Assembly: GCF_001700505.1 (NCBI RefSeq)
Contig: NZ_MAPV01000115.1
Coordinates: forward strand, 1-36,845
Reading direction: 5' to 3'
From: Streptomyces mutomycini
GTDB lineage: Bacteria; Actinomycetota; Actinomycetes; Streptomycetales; Streptomycetaceae
Length of the DNA: 36,845 nucleotides
The notes below the pieces were generated by a model that worked only from the letters and a program-made list of their open reading frames with translations, was not told the DNA's origin and did no database searches. Both the position numbers and the translations under genes were made by a program. Below are positions 26,252-36,845 of the stretch, in pieces. How positions within the stretch are numbered: the first letter of the stretch is position 1; each line of letters opens with the position of its first letter.

Positions 26252-26989
26252 ATGACACACTCTCCGGCGATGGACGTATCAGGGACGCAGATGAGAGCGG
26301 TACGCGCGGCGCTGTTCACCGCGCTCGTCGTCACGCTCTCGTCCGCGTCCCATGTGCTGCTCTCCCGGGTCCCGCTGCCGATGACCGCCGTCGCACTGCT
26401 GGCCGGGGCCGTCTTCGCCGTGGCGTTCGCGCTGGCGGGCCGCGAGCGCGGTTTCGGGGCGATCGCCGGGCTGCTGGTTCCGCTGGAGCTGGCCGCCGAC
26501 ACCGTGTTCACCACGGGCCAGCACCTCTGCTACGGGGCGGCCGGCGGCCCGATAGCGGGTCCGCTGCGCTCCGTGGGCGTCGACGTGCTCTGCGGCGACG
26601 GAGCCGGGGCGGACGGCCTCTCCGGTGTGGCCGCGGTCGGCACTCCCCTGGCCGGGGTGACCGCCGAGCCGCATCACGCCGCCGCGCTGCTGGCCTCGCC
26701 GGGGCCCGCCGTTCCCTGGCTGCTGCTGGTCGCACACGTGACGGTGGGCCTGCTGGCCGCCGCCTGGCTGCGGCGCGGCGAGTCGGCGCTCGCGGGGCTG
26801 CTGCGCGCCGCGGCCGCCGTCGCCTTCCGGCCGCTGCTCGTCGCGGTCGCCGTGGCGGGCGGGGCGCGGCGCGGTGTGCGGTCCGGTGCCCGGCGCACCG
26901 GCCGCCCGCACCCGCTCGCCCCGGCCCGCTTCCTGGTGCACTCCGTGGGACGGAGGGGCCCGCCGCGCTCGGCCTTCACCCCTGCCTGA
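26252..26989 (+). CDS. Multi-span membrane protein of unknown function
   Basis: A 245-aa protein with about five predicted membrane segments (about 16-38, 43-62, 66-88, 150-172, 184-203) and a very basic Arg-rich tail. Cys and His residues lie in or near the middle (TTGQHLCYG; EPHHAAA), which could bind metal or heme, but I know of no family that proves this. Three in-frame starts are possible: ATG 26252 (used), 26270 and 26291; the last has GGGA 5 bases upstream. It is followed after 52 bases by the DsbA-like gene. Confidence 0.65.
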   Translation: MTHSPAMDVSGTQMRAVRAALFTALVVTLSSASHVLLSRVPLPMTAVALLAGAVFAVAFALAGRERGFGAIAGLLVPLELAADTVFTTGQHLCYGAAGGPIAGPLRSVGVDVLCGDGAGADGLSGVAAVGTPLAGVTAEPHHAAALLASPGPAVPWLLLVAHVTVGLLAAAWLRRGESALAGLLRAAAAVAFRPLLVAVAVAGGARRGVRSGARRTGRPHPLAPARFLVHSVGRRGPPRSAFTPA

Positions 26990-27041
26990 GTACGCGGTAA
27001 GTCCCCCTTCAGAGTCACCCCCACTTCTTCGGAGCATCCTC

Positions 27042-27857
27042 ATGAGCAGTCGCAACAGCCAGGCCAACAAGTCCGCAGCCCGTGAGCGGCTGCGCGTGGA
27101 GCGCGAGCGCCAGGCGAAGAAGGACAAGGCGCGCAAGCAGATCGTCGTCGGCGTCTCCGTCGTGGCCGTGCTCGCGGTGGCCGGCGCCGTCAGCTACGGC
27201 GTGATGCAGCTGAACAAGCCCTCCGCCTGGGAGGCCGCCGCGGACGCGAAGAACGTCACCGCGCCCAAGAACACCTCGGGCGACGACGGCACGACCGTCG
27301 TGATCGGCGAGTCGAGCGCCAAGAAGACCCTGGAACTGTACGAGGACTCGCGCTGCCCGATCTGCGCCACGTTCGAGCAGACGGTCGGCGAGACCGTGGA
27401 CAAGGACGTCGAGGCCGGAAAGTACAAGATCAAGTACGTCGGCGCGACCTTCATCGACAACTCGGACAGCGGCGAGGGCTCGAAGAACGCCCTGAGCGCG
27501 CTGGGCGCGGCGCTCGACGTGAGCCCCGAAGCCTTCCTGGAGTACAAGACCGCGCTGTACTCCGCCAAGTACCACCCCGAGGAGGCGAACGACAAGTTCG
27601 CCAAGGACAGTTACCTGATCGAGGTGGCGGACTCGGTGGAAGCGCTGAAGGGCAACACGGCCTTCCGGAAGAACGTCGAGGACGGCACGTTCGACGCCTG
27701 GGCGATCAAGATGTCGAAGGCGTTCGACAAGAGCGGTGTCCAGGGCACGCCGACCCTCAAGATGGACGGCAAGAAGGTCACCGCCGAGGGCAGCGAGAAC
27801 GCGCCCATGACGGTGGCCGACTTCAACACCGCGATCACCAAGGCGCTGAAGGGCTGA
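27042..27857 (+). CDS. Membrane-anchored DsbA-like thioredoxin-fold protein
   Basis: A 271-aa protein with a basic N-terminus, one membrane segment (about 33-55), and an extracytoplasmic DsbA-like domain (Thioredoxin_4 type). Active site Cys105-Pro-Ile-Cys108 and the cis-Pro loop QGTPTL are present, so it is likely an active thiol-disulphide oxidoreductase outside the membrane. GGAG lies about 7 bases before the ATG. It ends at a cluster of three hairpins. Confidence 0.93.
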   Translation: MSSRNSQANKSAARERLRVERERQAKKDKARKQIVVGVSVVAVLAVAGAVSYGVMQLNKPSAWEAAADAKNVTAPKNTSGDDGTTVVIGESSAKKTLELYEDSRCPICATFEQTVGETVDKDVEAGKYKIKYVGATFIDNSDSGEGSKNALSALGAALDVSPEAFLEYKTALYSAKYHPEEANDKFAKDSYLIEVADSVEALKGNTAFRKNVEDGTFDAWAIKMSKAFDKSGVQGTPTLKMDGKKVTAEGSENAPMTVADFNTAITKALKG

Positions 27858-27880
27858 CGCGGGGAGCTCCGGCTCCACAG

Positions 27881-27947
27881 CACCGAAGTCACGACTTCGG
27901 GTGCGGATCACCGACAGGCGGGCGAACCTCTCCGGTTCGCCCGCCTG
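27881..27947 (+). terminator. Tandem terminators after the DsbA-like gene
   Basis: First hairpin: CACCGAAGTC (27881-27890) with GACTTCGGGTG (27893-27903), one bulged base. Second: a perfect 14-bp stem (27915-27928 with 27934-27947). Both follow the DsbA-like stop at 27857. Confidence 0.75.
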
Positions 27948-27977
27948 CCCGAGCCGGCTGACCCCGCGGCTGAGACG

Positions 27978-28009
27978 GACGAGGGCCCGAACCTGTTCGG
28001 GCCCTCGTC
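27978..28009. terminator. Terminator of the convergent hydrolase gene
   Basis: A 15-bp perfect stem (27978-27992 with 27995-28009), 16 bases past the hydrolase stop on the minus strand. It can work in both directions. Confidence 0.75.
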
Positions 28010-28025
28010 GTGTTGTGCGGGCGGC

Positions 28026-28604
28026 CTACAGGGTCGCGAGGAATCCGATGGCGACCTTCCAGGCCAGCTCGGCGGCCGCCTGGTCGAAGTCGGGCAGGTC
28101 CGGGTCGGTGAACAGATGTCCGGCCCCCGGGTAGCGGTAGACCTCGACGTCCGCGCCGGTCCGCTGCATCTGGAGGTACCAGCTGGTCAGCCAGTCGTGC
28201 GACTCGAACGGGTCGGGGTCGGCCACGTGCAGCTGTACGGGCAGTTCGTCGACCGAGGCGTTCTCGGCGATGTCCGAGGTGCCGTGGAGCAGCAGCAGCC
28301 CCCGGGCCTTCGCGTCGCCCAGTGCGAGGGTCTGCGCGACCGATGCCCCGAACGAGAATCCCGCGTAGACGAGGCCCTGGTCGGAGTAGGGCGCGGCGGC
28401 CAGGACGGCACGCTTGAGCAGCTCGTCCTTGCCCAGCTGCTCCTTGAAGGCCATTCCGTCCTCGACGGTTTCGAAGGTGTGCCCCTCGAAGAGATCGGGC
28501 ACGCGCACTTCGTGCCCGGCTGCGCGCAGCCGCTCGGCGGACGCGTGCACGGCCGGCCTCAGACCGCAGGTCGAGTGGAAAAGCATGATGTTCATGCGGT
28601 CCAT
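28026..28604 (-). CDS. Dienelactone-hydrolase-like alpha/beta hydrolase
   Basis: A 192-aa cytoplasmic hydrolase. The nucleophile is Ser84 in GFSFG, not the cysteine of true dienelactone hydrolases; His163 (GAGHLF) completes the triad, with Asp129 or Asp131 as the acid. It starts MDRMNIMLFHSTCGLRP. ATG 28604 is used; ATG 28595 is possible. It is divergent from the MscS gene, with 37 bases between the starts. Substrate unknown. Confidence 0.85.
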   Translation of the reverse strand: MDRMNIMLFHSTCGLRPAVHASAERLRAAGHEVRVPDLFEGHTFETVEDGMAFKEQLGKDELLKRAVLAAAPYSDQGLVYAGFSFGASVAQTLALGDAKARGLLLLHGTSDIAENASVDELPVQLHVADPDPFESHDWLTSWYLQMQRTGADVEVYRYPGAGHLFTDPDLPDFDQAAAELAWKVAIGFLATL

Positions 28605-28641
28605 GGTGCCAGGCGTGCCCCGACTCTTGGAGGACGACGGA

Positions 28642-29784
28642 ATGGAGAACGTACTGCGACCGCTGCTCGTGGTGGGCGGATCGCTGGTGATCACGCTGCT
28701 GGTGGGCTGGCTGGTCGATCTGCTGCTGCGCCGCGCCGACAGCCGGCATCACGAGACGCCCGTCTGGGGTCTGCTCCGGCTCTGCCGGCTCCCCCTGCAG
28801 GTCGTGCTCTGCACGGCGCTGCTGAGGGCCAGCTTCGGCCAGATCCGGCTCGACCTGGTGCGGGAGCACCGAGCGGGAATCGGTCAGGTCCTGACGCTGG
28901 TGCTGATAGCGGCGTCCGCCTGGCTGGTGATCCGCGTCGCGGCCACCATTGTGCAGTCCTCGTACGCGCGGTACGCGACGGGGACCCGCGACCCCGCCCG
29001 CGTACGACGGGTCCGTACCCAGGTCACCCTGATCCAGCGTGTGGTCACCGCCGTGGTGGCGACGGTCGCGATCGCGGCGATGCTGCTGACCTTCCCGGCG
29101 ATGCGCGCCGTCGGCACGTCGATGCTGGCGTCGGCCGGTGTGCTCGGCATCGTCGCCGGTGTCGCCGCGCAGTCGACGCTCGGCAACCTCTTCGCGGGTT
29201 TCCAGATCGCCTTCGGCGACATGGTGCGGATCGGCGACACCGTGGTGGTGGACGGCGAGTGGGGCACCGTGGAGGAGATCACCCTGACCTTCCTCGCGGT
29301 GCGGACCTGGGACGAGCGGCGGATCACCATGCCCGTGTCGTACTTCACGAGCAAGCCGTTCGAGAACTGGTCGCGCGGCGGGGTGCAGATGACCGGCACC
29401 GTCTTCTTCCAGCTCGACCACTCGGCCCCGGTCGCGGCGATGCGCGACCGGCTGCGCGATGTCCTCGGGGAGTGCGCCGCCTGGGACGGCCGCGACTGGT
29501 CCCTGGCCGTCACCGACACCACCCCCACGACGATCGAGGTGCGGGCGGTGGTCACCGCGAAGGACGCGGACGACATCTGGACGGTGCGCTGCGCCGTGCG
29601 GGAGCAGATGATCGGCTGGCTCCGGGACAACCATCCGTACGCACTGCCCCGGGTCGTGACGTCTCCCGCGGCGCTGCCGCCCGGCGACCACTGGCGGGAG
29701 CTGACCGGCGCGGAGTCCATGAGCCCGTCGGCCAACGGCCGTCCGGCCGACCTCGACAAGGCCCCGCGCACGGGCCGCGGCTGA
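28642..29784 (+). CDS. MscS-family mechanosensitive channel
   Basis: A 380-aa protein with membrane segments at about 8-29, 50-62, 80-102 and 128-150, then the pore helix with its Ala/Gly pattern (LASAGVLGIVAGVAAQSTLG) and the beta domain (GDMVRIGDTVVVDGEWGTV). Such channels open under membrane tension to release osmolytes during hypo-osmotic shock. GGAGG lies 8 bases before the ATG. It converges on the acetyltransferase gene. Confidence 0.95.
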   Translation: MENVLRPLLVVGGSLVITLLVGWLVDLLLRRADSRHHETPVWGLLRLCRLPLQVVLCTALLRASFGQIRLDLVREHRAGIGQVLTLVLIAASAWLVIRVAATIVQSSYARYATGTRDPARVRRVRTQVTLIQRVVTAVVATVAIAAMLLTFPAMRAVGTSMLASAGVLGIVAGVAAQSTLGNLFAGFQIAFGDMVRIGDTVVVDGEWGTVEEITLTFLAVRTWDERRITMPVSYFTSKPFENWSRGGVQMTGTVFFQLDHSAPVAAMRDRLRDVLGECAAWDGRDWSLAVTDTTPTTIEVRAVVTAKDADDIWTVRCAVREQMIGWLRDNHPYALPRVVTSPAALPPGDHWRELTGAESMSPSANGRPADLDKAPRTGRG

Positions 29785-29791
29785 CCCGGCA

Positions 29792-29810
29792 GCCCGGCGC
29801 CACGCCGGGC
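29792..29810. terminator. Bidirectional terminator between MscS and GNAT genes
   Basis: GCCCGGCG (29792-29799) and CGCCGGGC (29803-29810) form a perfect 8-bp stem with a 3-base loop, between two convergent stops. Confidence 0.65.
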
Positions 29811-29846
29811 CGGGCGGCCTGCGGTACTGAACTGCCGGACGCAACG

Positions 29847-30323
29847 TCAGAGCGCGCGGCGCATGGCCCGGTGCGGCATCCCCGCGTCAGGGAACTCGGG
29901 CCCGTACGCCGTGTAACCGAGCCGCTCGTAGAAGCCGAGCGCGTGCGTCTGCGCGTGCAGGTCCACGGCGGACAGGCCCAGGGTGCGGGCCTCCTCCTCC
30001 ACGGCGCGGACCAGTGCGGCCCCGACGCCGAGGCCACGGGCCTCGCGGGTCACGGCGAGCCGGCCGAGCGACCCGACGGTCAGGTCGCCGCCGGTCTTTC
30101 CCGCGGCGGCCTCACCGTGCAGCAGCCGTCCCGTGCCGAGTGCGGAGCCGGACGCGTCTACGGCGATGACGTGCACCGCTGTGGAGTCGTGGGCGTCGTA
30201 CTCGATCTCCTCGGGCACCTGCTGCTCCCCGACGAAGACGTCCTTGCGGACCTGGAAGCACGCCGCGAGGTCGCTCTCGTCGACAGCCCGCCGGGTGACG
30301 CAGGGGGCGGCCCCGGGGTTCAT
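29847..30323 (-). CDS. ElaA-like GNAT N-acetyltransferase
   Basis: A 158-aa acetyltransferase with the ElaA pattern: [10 protein letters not shown] near residue 35, the acetyl-CoA loop [13 protein letters not shown], and LGFYERLGY near the C-terminus. It overlaps the RluA-family gene by 4 bases (ATGA), so the two are coupled. Substrate unknown. Confidence 0.92.
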   Translation of the reverse strand: MNPGAAPCVTRRAVDESDLAACFQVRKDVFVGEQQVPEEIEYDAHDSTAVHVIAVDASGSALGTGRLLHGEAAAGKTGGDLTVGSLGRLAVTREARGLGVGAALVRAVEEEARTLGLSAVDLHAQTHALGFYERLGYTAYGPEFPDAGMPHRAMRRAL

Positions 30324-31261
30324 TCGCTCTCCGCCGCGATCGTGTCGAGGGCGTGGCGGAGGTCGTCCGGGTAGCCGCTCTCGAATTCGACCCAGCCGCC
30401 GTCGGCCGGGTGCTCGAAGCCGAGGCGGACCGCGTGCAGCCACTGCCGGGTCAGGCCGAGGCGCTTGGACAGCGTCGGGTCGGCGCCGTAGGTCAGGTCG
30501 CCGACACAGGGGTGGCGGTGCGCGGACATGTGCACACGGATCTGGTGCGTGCGCCCGGTCTCCAGCTTGATGTCGAGCAGGCTGGCCGCCCGGAAGGCCT
30601 CGATGAGGTCGTAGTGCGTCACGGAGGGCTTGCCCTCGGCGGTGACGGCCCACTTGTAGTCGTGCTGCGGGTGGCGGCCGATGGGGGCGTCGATGGTGCC
30701 GCTCATCGGGTCGGGGTGACCCTGCACCAGCGCGTGGTACTTCTTCTCGACGACCCGGTCGCGGAACTGCGCCTTGAGCAGGGTGTAGGCCCGCTCGGAC
30801 TTGGCCACGACCATCAGACCGGAGGTGCCGACGTCCAGGCGGTGCACGATGCCCTGCCGCTCGGCGGCACCCGACGTCGAGATGCGGTAGCCGGCGGCCG
30901 CGAGGCCGCCGATGACGGTGGTGCCGGTCCAGCCGGGGCTGGGGTGGGCGGCGACGCCGACCGGCTTCATGATGACGACGATGTCGTCGTCGTCATGGAC
31001 GATCTCCATGCCTTCGACGGGCTCGGCGACGATCTGGACCGGAGCGGGTGCCTGGGGCATCTCCACTTCGAGCCAGGCACCGCCGTGCACCCGCTCGGAC
31101 TTCCCGGCAACCGCTCCGTCCACCTGGACCTTCCCGGCTGCGGCCAGCTCGGCGGCCTTGGTGCGGGAGAAACCGAACATCCGGGAGATGGCGGCGTCGA
31201 CACGCTCGCCCTCCAGGCCGTCGGGTACGGGCAGGGTGCGGACCTCGGGATACGTACTCAC
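30320..31261 (-). CDS. RluA-family pseudouridine synthase
   Basis: A 313-aa protein with an N-terminal S4 RNA-binding domain (about 15-70) and a pseudouridine synthase domain with catalytic Asp143 in [10 protein letters not shown] and the RTHQIRVH motif. It likely isomerises uridines in 23S rRNA, like RluD; the exact target is not provable here. GTG 31261 is chosen over longer frames because it gives a normal N-terminus. The gap to lspA is 23 bases. Confidence 0.93.
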   Translation of the reverse strand: MSTYPEVRTLPVPDGLEGERVDAAISRMFGFSRTKAAELAAAGKVQVDGAVAGKSERVHGGAWLEVEMPQAPAPVQIVAEPVEGMEIVHDDDDIVVIMKPVGVAAHPSPGWTGTTVIGGLAAAGYRISTSGAAERQGIVHRLDVGTSGLMVVAKSERAYTLLKAQFRDRVVEKKYHALVQGHPDPMSGTIDAPIGRHPQHDYKWAVTAEGKPSVTHYDLIEAFRAASLLDIKLETGRTHQIRVHMSAHRHPCVGDLTYGADPTLSKRLGLTRQWLHAVRLGFEHPADGGWVEFESGYPDDLRHALDTIAAESE

Positions 31262-31284
31262 CAGTCGAGTATGCCTTGCGCCCA

Positions 31285-31902
31285 CTAGTCCTTGTGCACG
31301 GTGCCGTCGGGGTCCAGGCCCTTGAAGGAAAGGATCACGATGAGGATCCCCCCGCACACGATCGCGGAGTCGGCGAGGTTGAAGACGGCGAAGTGGGCCG
31401 GAGCGATGAAGTCGACCACCGCGCCCTTGAAGACGCCCGGCGCGCGGAAGATGCGGTCGGTGAGGTTGCCGAGCGCTCCGCCGAGCAGCAGTCCCAGTGC
31501 GATGGCCCAGGGCAGGCTGTAGAGCTTGCGGGCGAGCCGGATGATCACGACGATCACCACGGCCGCGATGGCCGTGAAGATCACGGTGAACGCCTCACCG
31601 ATCCCGAACGCGGCACCCGCGTTGCGGATCGCGTCGAACTTCAGCCAGTCGCCGAAGATCTCGATGGGCTCCTCGTGCTCCAGCTTCGCGACCACGATCA
31701 TCTTGCTGACCAGGTCCAGGAGATAGGCCAGGACGGCCACACCCAGGAGTACCAGGACCTTCTTCTTCCCGCTCCGGGCGCTGCCCGGCTCGTCGCTCCC
31801 CTCCGGGGCCGGGCCTCCGGCGGGCTGCTGGGGCTCAGCCCCGTCCGCCCCCTCGGCATCGGGGATATCCGGCGTACCGATGATGCGCTCCGCCTCTGCC
31901 AC
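31285..31902 (-). CDS. lspA: Lipoprotein signal peptidase (LspA)
   Basis: A 205-aa aspartic protease of the membrane that removes signal peptides from prolipoproteins. It has an unusually long, Ala/Gly/Pro/Glu-rich N-terminus (about 1-45) before four membrane helices (about 48-67, 103-122, 130-147, 178-194). The catalytic aspartates are Asp149 (NLTDR) and Asp178 (NLADSA). GAGGGA lies about 6 bases before the GTG. With the pseudouridine synthase and acetyltransferase it forms a likely operon. Confidence 0.96.
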   Translation of the reverse strand: MAEAERIIGTPDIPDAEGADGAEPQQPAGGPAPEGSDEPGSARSGKKKVLVLLGVAVLAYLLDLVSKMIVVAKLEHEEPIEIFGDWLKFDAIRNAGAAFGIGEAFTVIFTAIAAVVIVVIIRLARKLYSLPWAIALGLLLGGALGNLTDRIFRAPGVFKGAVVDFIAPAHFAVFNLADSAIVCGGILIVILSFKGLDPDGTVHKD

Positions 31903-31952
31903 GTGAGTCCCTCAACCTAGGTGCCTGACTGAGGACGAGGGTACGACACACC

Positions 31953-31985
31953 CCGGGATCCGGGGTTCTCAGCCCCGGATCCCGG
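31953..31985. terminator. Strong hairpin between the DksA-like gene and lspA
   Basis: A perfect 13-bp stem (31953-31965 with 31973-31985) with a 7-base loop. With the neighbouring hairpin it likely ends the DksA-like transcript before lspA. Confidence 0.6.
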
Positions 31986-32004
31986 ACCGCCGGGCCGCTT
32001 CCTC

Positions 32005-32054
32005 CGGATCAGGCCCGGTCCGGTCCCGTCCCGCCCGGTCCGGGCCTGAATCCG
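32005..32054 (-). terminator. Hairpin just after the DksA-like gene
   Basis: AGGCCCGG (32011-32018) pairs with CCGGGCCT, and CGGAT with ATCCG outside it with one bulged base. It starts 9 bases past the stop at 32064. Confidence 0.5.
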
Positions 32055-32063
32055 TGCGGGCCT

Positions 32064-32846
32064 TCAGCCGCGCCGCTCCTGCTTCTGCTTGTCCTCCACG
32101 CAGAGCGTGGCCCGGGGGAAGGCCTGCATCCGCGCCTTGCCGATCGGCTTGCCGCAGACTTCGCAGAGACCGTAGGTCCCCGCGTCGAGCCGGGCGAGGG
32201 CTCGCTCGGTCTGTTCCAGGGTCTCCTGGGCGTGGGCCGCGAGGGACAGCTCGTGCTCCCTGGTGATGTTCTTCGTGCCGGTGTCCGCGTCGTCGTCGCC
32301 GGCCCCGTCCCCGGAGTCGCGCATCAGCCCGGCCAGCGCCGCACCCGACGCCTCCAGCTCCGTGCGCAGCCGCAGGACCTCACCGGCAAGCCCGGTCCGT
32401 GCCGTGTCGACCTCCTCCGGGGTCCAGGGGTCCTCCCCCGGCCTGACCGCCAGGTCTCCGGGCGCCGTCGCGACTCCGGCCCCGGCCGGTGCGACCGCCG
32501 TCGCGGTGCCCTCTCCTGCAGCCGTGGTCCGGGCCGCGCTCTTCTTGGCTACCACCGTGTGGGCTCCTGTCTGCTCGGCGGCCGGAGCCGCCCCCGTGGC
32601 CTTCCTCGACGCATTACCTGCTGCGCTCTTCCTGGCCGTGCTCTTCTTCGCCGGCCCTTCGTGGGCCGTTTCCTCACCGGCCCGCTCCGGCTCCGGCGGA
32701 TGTGCGGCCGTCTTCTTTCCGGCGGCCTTCCTCGCCTTCTTCCCGGCCGGCTTCTCCTCGCCCGCGTTCCCCGTCTCCTCCTCGGCAGCCGCAGCCGTGG
32801 ATCCTTCGGATGCCGTTCTCGGTACGGCGGTCTTCTTCGTCACCAT
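32064..32846 (-). CDS. DksA/TraR-type protein with Lys/Ala-rich N-terminus
   Basis: A 260-aa protein. Residues about 1-110 form a basic Lys/Ala-rich tail (KKARKAAGKK, AKKSTARKSAAG) like histone H1 or HU extensions; about 140-220 are helical; then comes a DksA/TraR zinc-finger region. The finger has Cys228, Cys231 and Cys249, but the expected fourth Cys is Asp252 (LCVEDKQKQ). It could bind DNA, RNA polymerase, or both; this is inference. ATG 32846 is preceded by AGGGG about 12 bases upstream. It is divergent from ileS. Confidence 0.88.
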   Translation of the reverse strand: MVTKKTAVPRTASEGSTAAAAEEETGNAGEEKPAGKKARKAAGKKTAAHPPEPERAGEETAHEGPAKKSTARKSAAGNASRKATGAAPAAEQTGAHTVVAKKSAARTTAAGEGTATAVAPAGAGVATAPGDLAVRPGEDPWTPEEVDTARTGLAGEVLRLRTELEASGAALAGLMRDSGDGAGDDDADTGTKNITREHELSLAAHAQETLEQTERALARLDAGTYGLCEVCGKPIGKARMQAFPRATLCVEDKQKQERRG

Positions 32847-33128
32847 GGCCGCGGCCCCTTCACATATTGTGATCTTGCACGCGAATCGTGCTGGGACGAT
32901 AAATCGACCCCAGCTCCGCGGCAACGGGGCACGCCGCCGGTTCGCCCCTCCCCGCGGCCGGGCAGTGGCGCGCCTGCAACCGTTGTGCCCAGCTCCCCGC
33001 CCGGTAATCCGCCCCCGCTCGCTCTCCGGGACTCCGTCCGCGCCGAGTGGCCATTCGGGTGCAAGCCCCTCCCGTGTGCCGCCGGCCCAAAACCGGTCGG
33101 CCGCCGCCCGTACGGGCCCGTACACTGG
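32847..33128. other. 282-bp divergent region between the DksA-like gene and the T-box
   Basis: No gene seen. It should hold the promoters of both divergent genes. I note a small inverted repeat GCACG-N5-CGTGC (32877-32891) near the DksA-like gene and the GTACGGGCCCGTAC palindrome (33110-33123) at the ileS promoter. Confidence 0.5.
33110..33126 (+). promoter_or_regulatory. Putative ileS promoter -10 with overlapping palindrome
   Basis: TACACT (33121-33126) fits an actinobacterial -10 box just before the T-box leader; no good -35 is visible. A 14-bp perfect palindrome, GTACGGGCCCGTAC (33110-33123), overlaps it and could be an operator or chance. Confidence 0.4.
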
Positions 33129-33134
33129 CCGCAG

Positions 33135-33422
33135 CGAGAGGCATGGACGGGACGAGTAGCGTCGTACGCAGCCAGGAGCGACCCGGGGACGGTGGGAGCC
33201 CGGGGGCGAGCGCGCCGTGAAAATCACCCCGGAGCCGCCGGAAGAAAGCCTTGGACCCATGGGATCCGCCCACGGGAGCAAGGCGACTAGACCCGGCATC
33301 GCTGCCCCAATGAGGGGGCCACGGGTGCATGCCCGGGGCCAAGGAGGGTGGTACCGCGGGAGCCGATCCGGTTCTCGTCCCTCCGACGGAAGTGGAAGAC
33401 GTCCGCCGGAGGAAGCCCGCAC
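33135..33422 (+). ncRNA. T-box riboswitch of ileS (translational type)
   Basis: The conserved T-box sequence is seen as AGGGTGGTACCGCGGG at 33345-33360, with TGGT (33349-33352) able to pair with the ACCA end of uncharged tRNA. An ATC (Ile codon) in the stem I region at 33223-33225 is a plausible specifier. The last helix pairs CCTCCG-A-CGGA (33380-33390) with TCCG-C-CGGAGG (33402-33412), hiding the ileS GGAGG. I see no terminator with a T-run, so control is probably of translation: uncharged tRNA-Ile would free the RBS. The 5' boundary is approximate. Confidence 0.92.
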
Positions 33423-36572
<3,150 letters not shown>

Positions 36573-36587
36573 CCCACACCCGACCCG

Positions 36588-36623
36588 AGCGGCCCGCCCA
36601 TCCCCCTGGATGGCCGGGCCGCT
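36588..36623 (+). terminator. Terminator of ileS
   Basis: A 15-bp stem with one C-C mismatch (36588-36603 with 36608-36623) and a 4-base loop, followed by TTCCGTTTT-like T-rich sequence, 15 bases past the ileS stop. Confidence 0.85.
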
Positions 36624-36760
36624 TCCGTTTTCCCCGGCCCCGGCTCGGCGTCCTTCCCCGCCGTGACGAAGCACACCTGACCGCCCGGCACCCCGAGAAC
36701 CATCCGACCTGCCTGGCCAGCCCGGCCCGCCGGTGGGTCCTCCTCCCCCGGAGCACACCC

Positions 36761-36845
36761 CCCTCAGCCCCTCCGGCGTTTGAGGAGCGGGGGCCGGAGG
36801 GCTGAGCCCCCGGTTCGGGAAGGGGCGGGCCTGGGGAACAAGCCC
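36761..36845. repeat. Streptomyces-type dispersed intergenic repeat (cut by window edge)
   Basis: The sequence beginning CCCTCAGCCCCTCCGGCG and continuing through TTTGAGGAGCGGGGG, GCTGAGCCCCCGG and GGAAGGGGCGGG resembles a family of dispersed GC-rich intergenic repeats I recall from Streptomyces genomes. No second copy lies in this window, so the call rests on recall. Function unknown. Confidence 0.5.

Overview
The window is high-GC, tightly packed chromosomal DNA with GTG starts, many 4-base ATGA/GTGA overlaps and long antisense open frames typical of such GC content. Gene content (his operon with a PriA-type isomerase, dnaE, ileS behind a T-box, lspA, an RluA-family synthase, Lys/Ala-rich DksA-like protein, secreted cutinase) points to a Streptomyces or close relative. 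The order is that of a conserved core region, not a mobile island. I saw no tRNA, rRNA, transposase, phage gene or CRISPR array.

Layout. 0.1-4.4 kb: two large regulators on the minus strand, a LuxR-type ATPase regulator and a PucR/CdaR-type regulator, bracketed by two copies of the palindrome CTGTGC-N4-GCACAG. 4.7-5.6 kb: a secreted cutinase/polyester hydrolase. 5.8-11.5 kb: the histidine operon on the minus strand, read hisD-hisC-hisB-(55-aa membrane protein)-hisH-priA-ridA-hisF, almost entirely translationally coupled and closed by a 13-bp hairpin. 11.7-16.3 kb: plus-strand genes for a beta-helix-like membrane protein, an alpha-helical protein of unknown role, a LON-domain protein, a YbaK-type deacylase and a small DksA/TraR zinc-finger protein. 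16.3-20.7 kb: minus-strand CsbD-like protein, a membrane protein, an ABC transporter pair and a NYN-domain nuclease-like protein. 20.9 kb: a small hydrophilic protein. 21.1-24.7 kb: dnaE. 24.9-27.9 kb: a DUF2252 kinase-fold protein, a membrane protein and a membrane-anchored DsbA-like protein. 28.0-30.3 kb: a serine dienelactone-hydrolase-like enzyme, an MscS channel and an ElaA-like acetyltransferase. 30.3-32.8 kb: an RluA-family synthase, lspA and the DksA-like protein with a histone-like tail. 33.1-36.6 kb: a T-box leader and ileS, then a strong terminator and, at the right edge, a sequence resembling a dispersed Streptomyces intergenic repeat.

How it works together. The his block makes imidazole glycerol phosphate and converts it to histidine; RidA could quench reactive enamines from PLP chemistry, and PriA probably also serves tryptophan synthesis. 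The ileS leader senses uncharged tRNA-Ile, and its last helix can hide the ribosome binding site, which implies translational control. The rest is mostly housekeeping (replication, pseudouridylation, lipoprotein processing, proofreading of mischarged tRNA) mixed with envelope and stress functions.

Most interesting points: the ileS product carries GAHH where class I synthetases have HIGH, an arrangement linked to mupirocin-hyper-resistant IleRS2 enzymes; the twin palindromes around the regulator pair; a DksA-like protein that has lost its fourth zinc cysteine; and a divergent his/membrane-protein promoter region with its own palindrome. I did not find a clear candidate for a wholly new multi-gene system.
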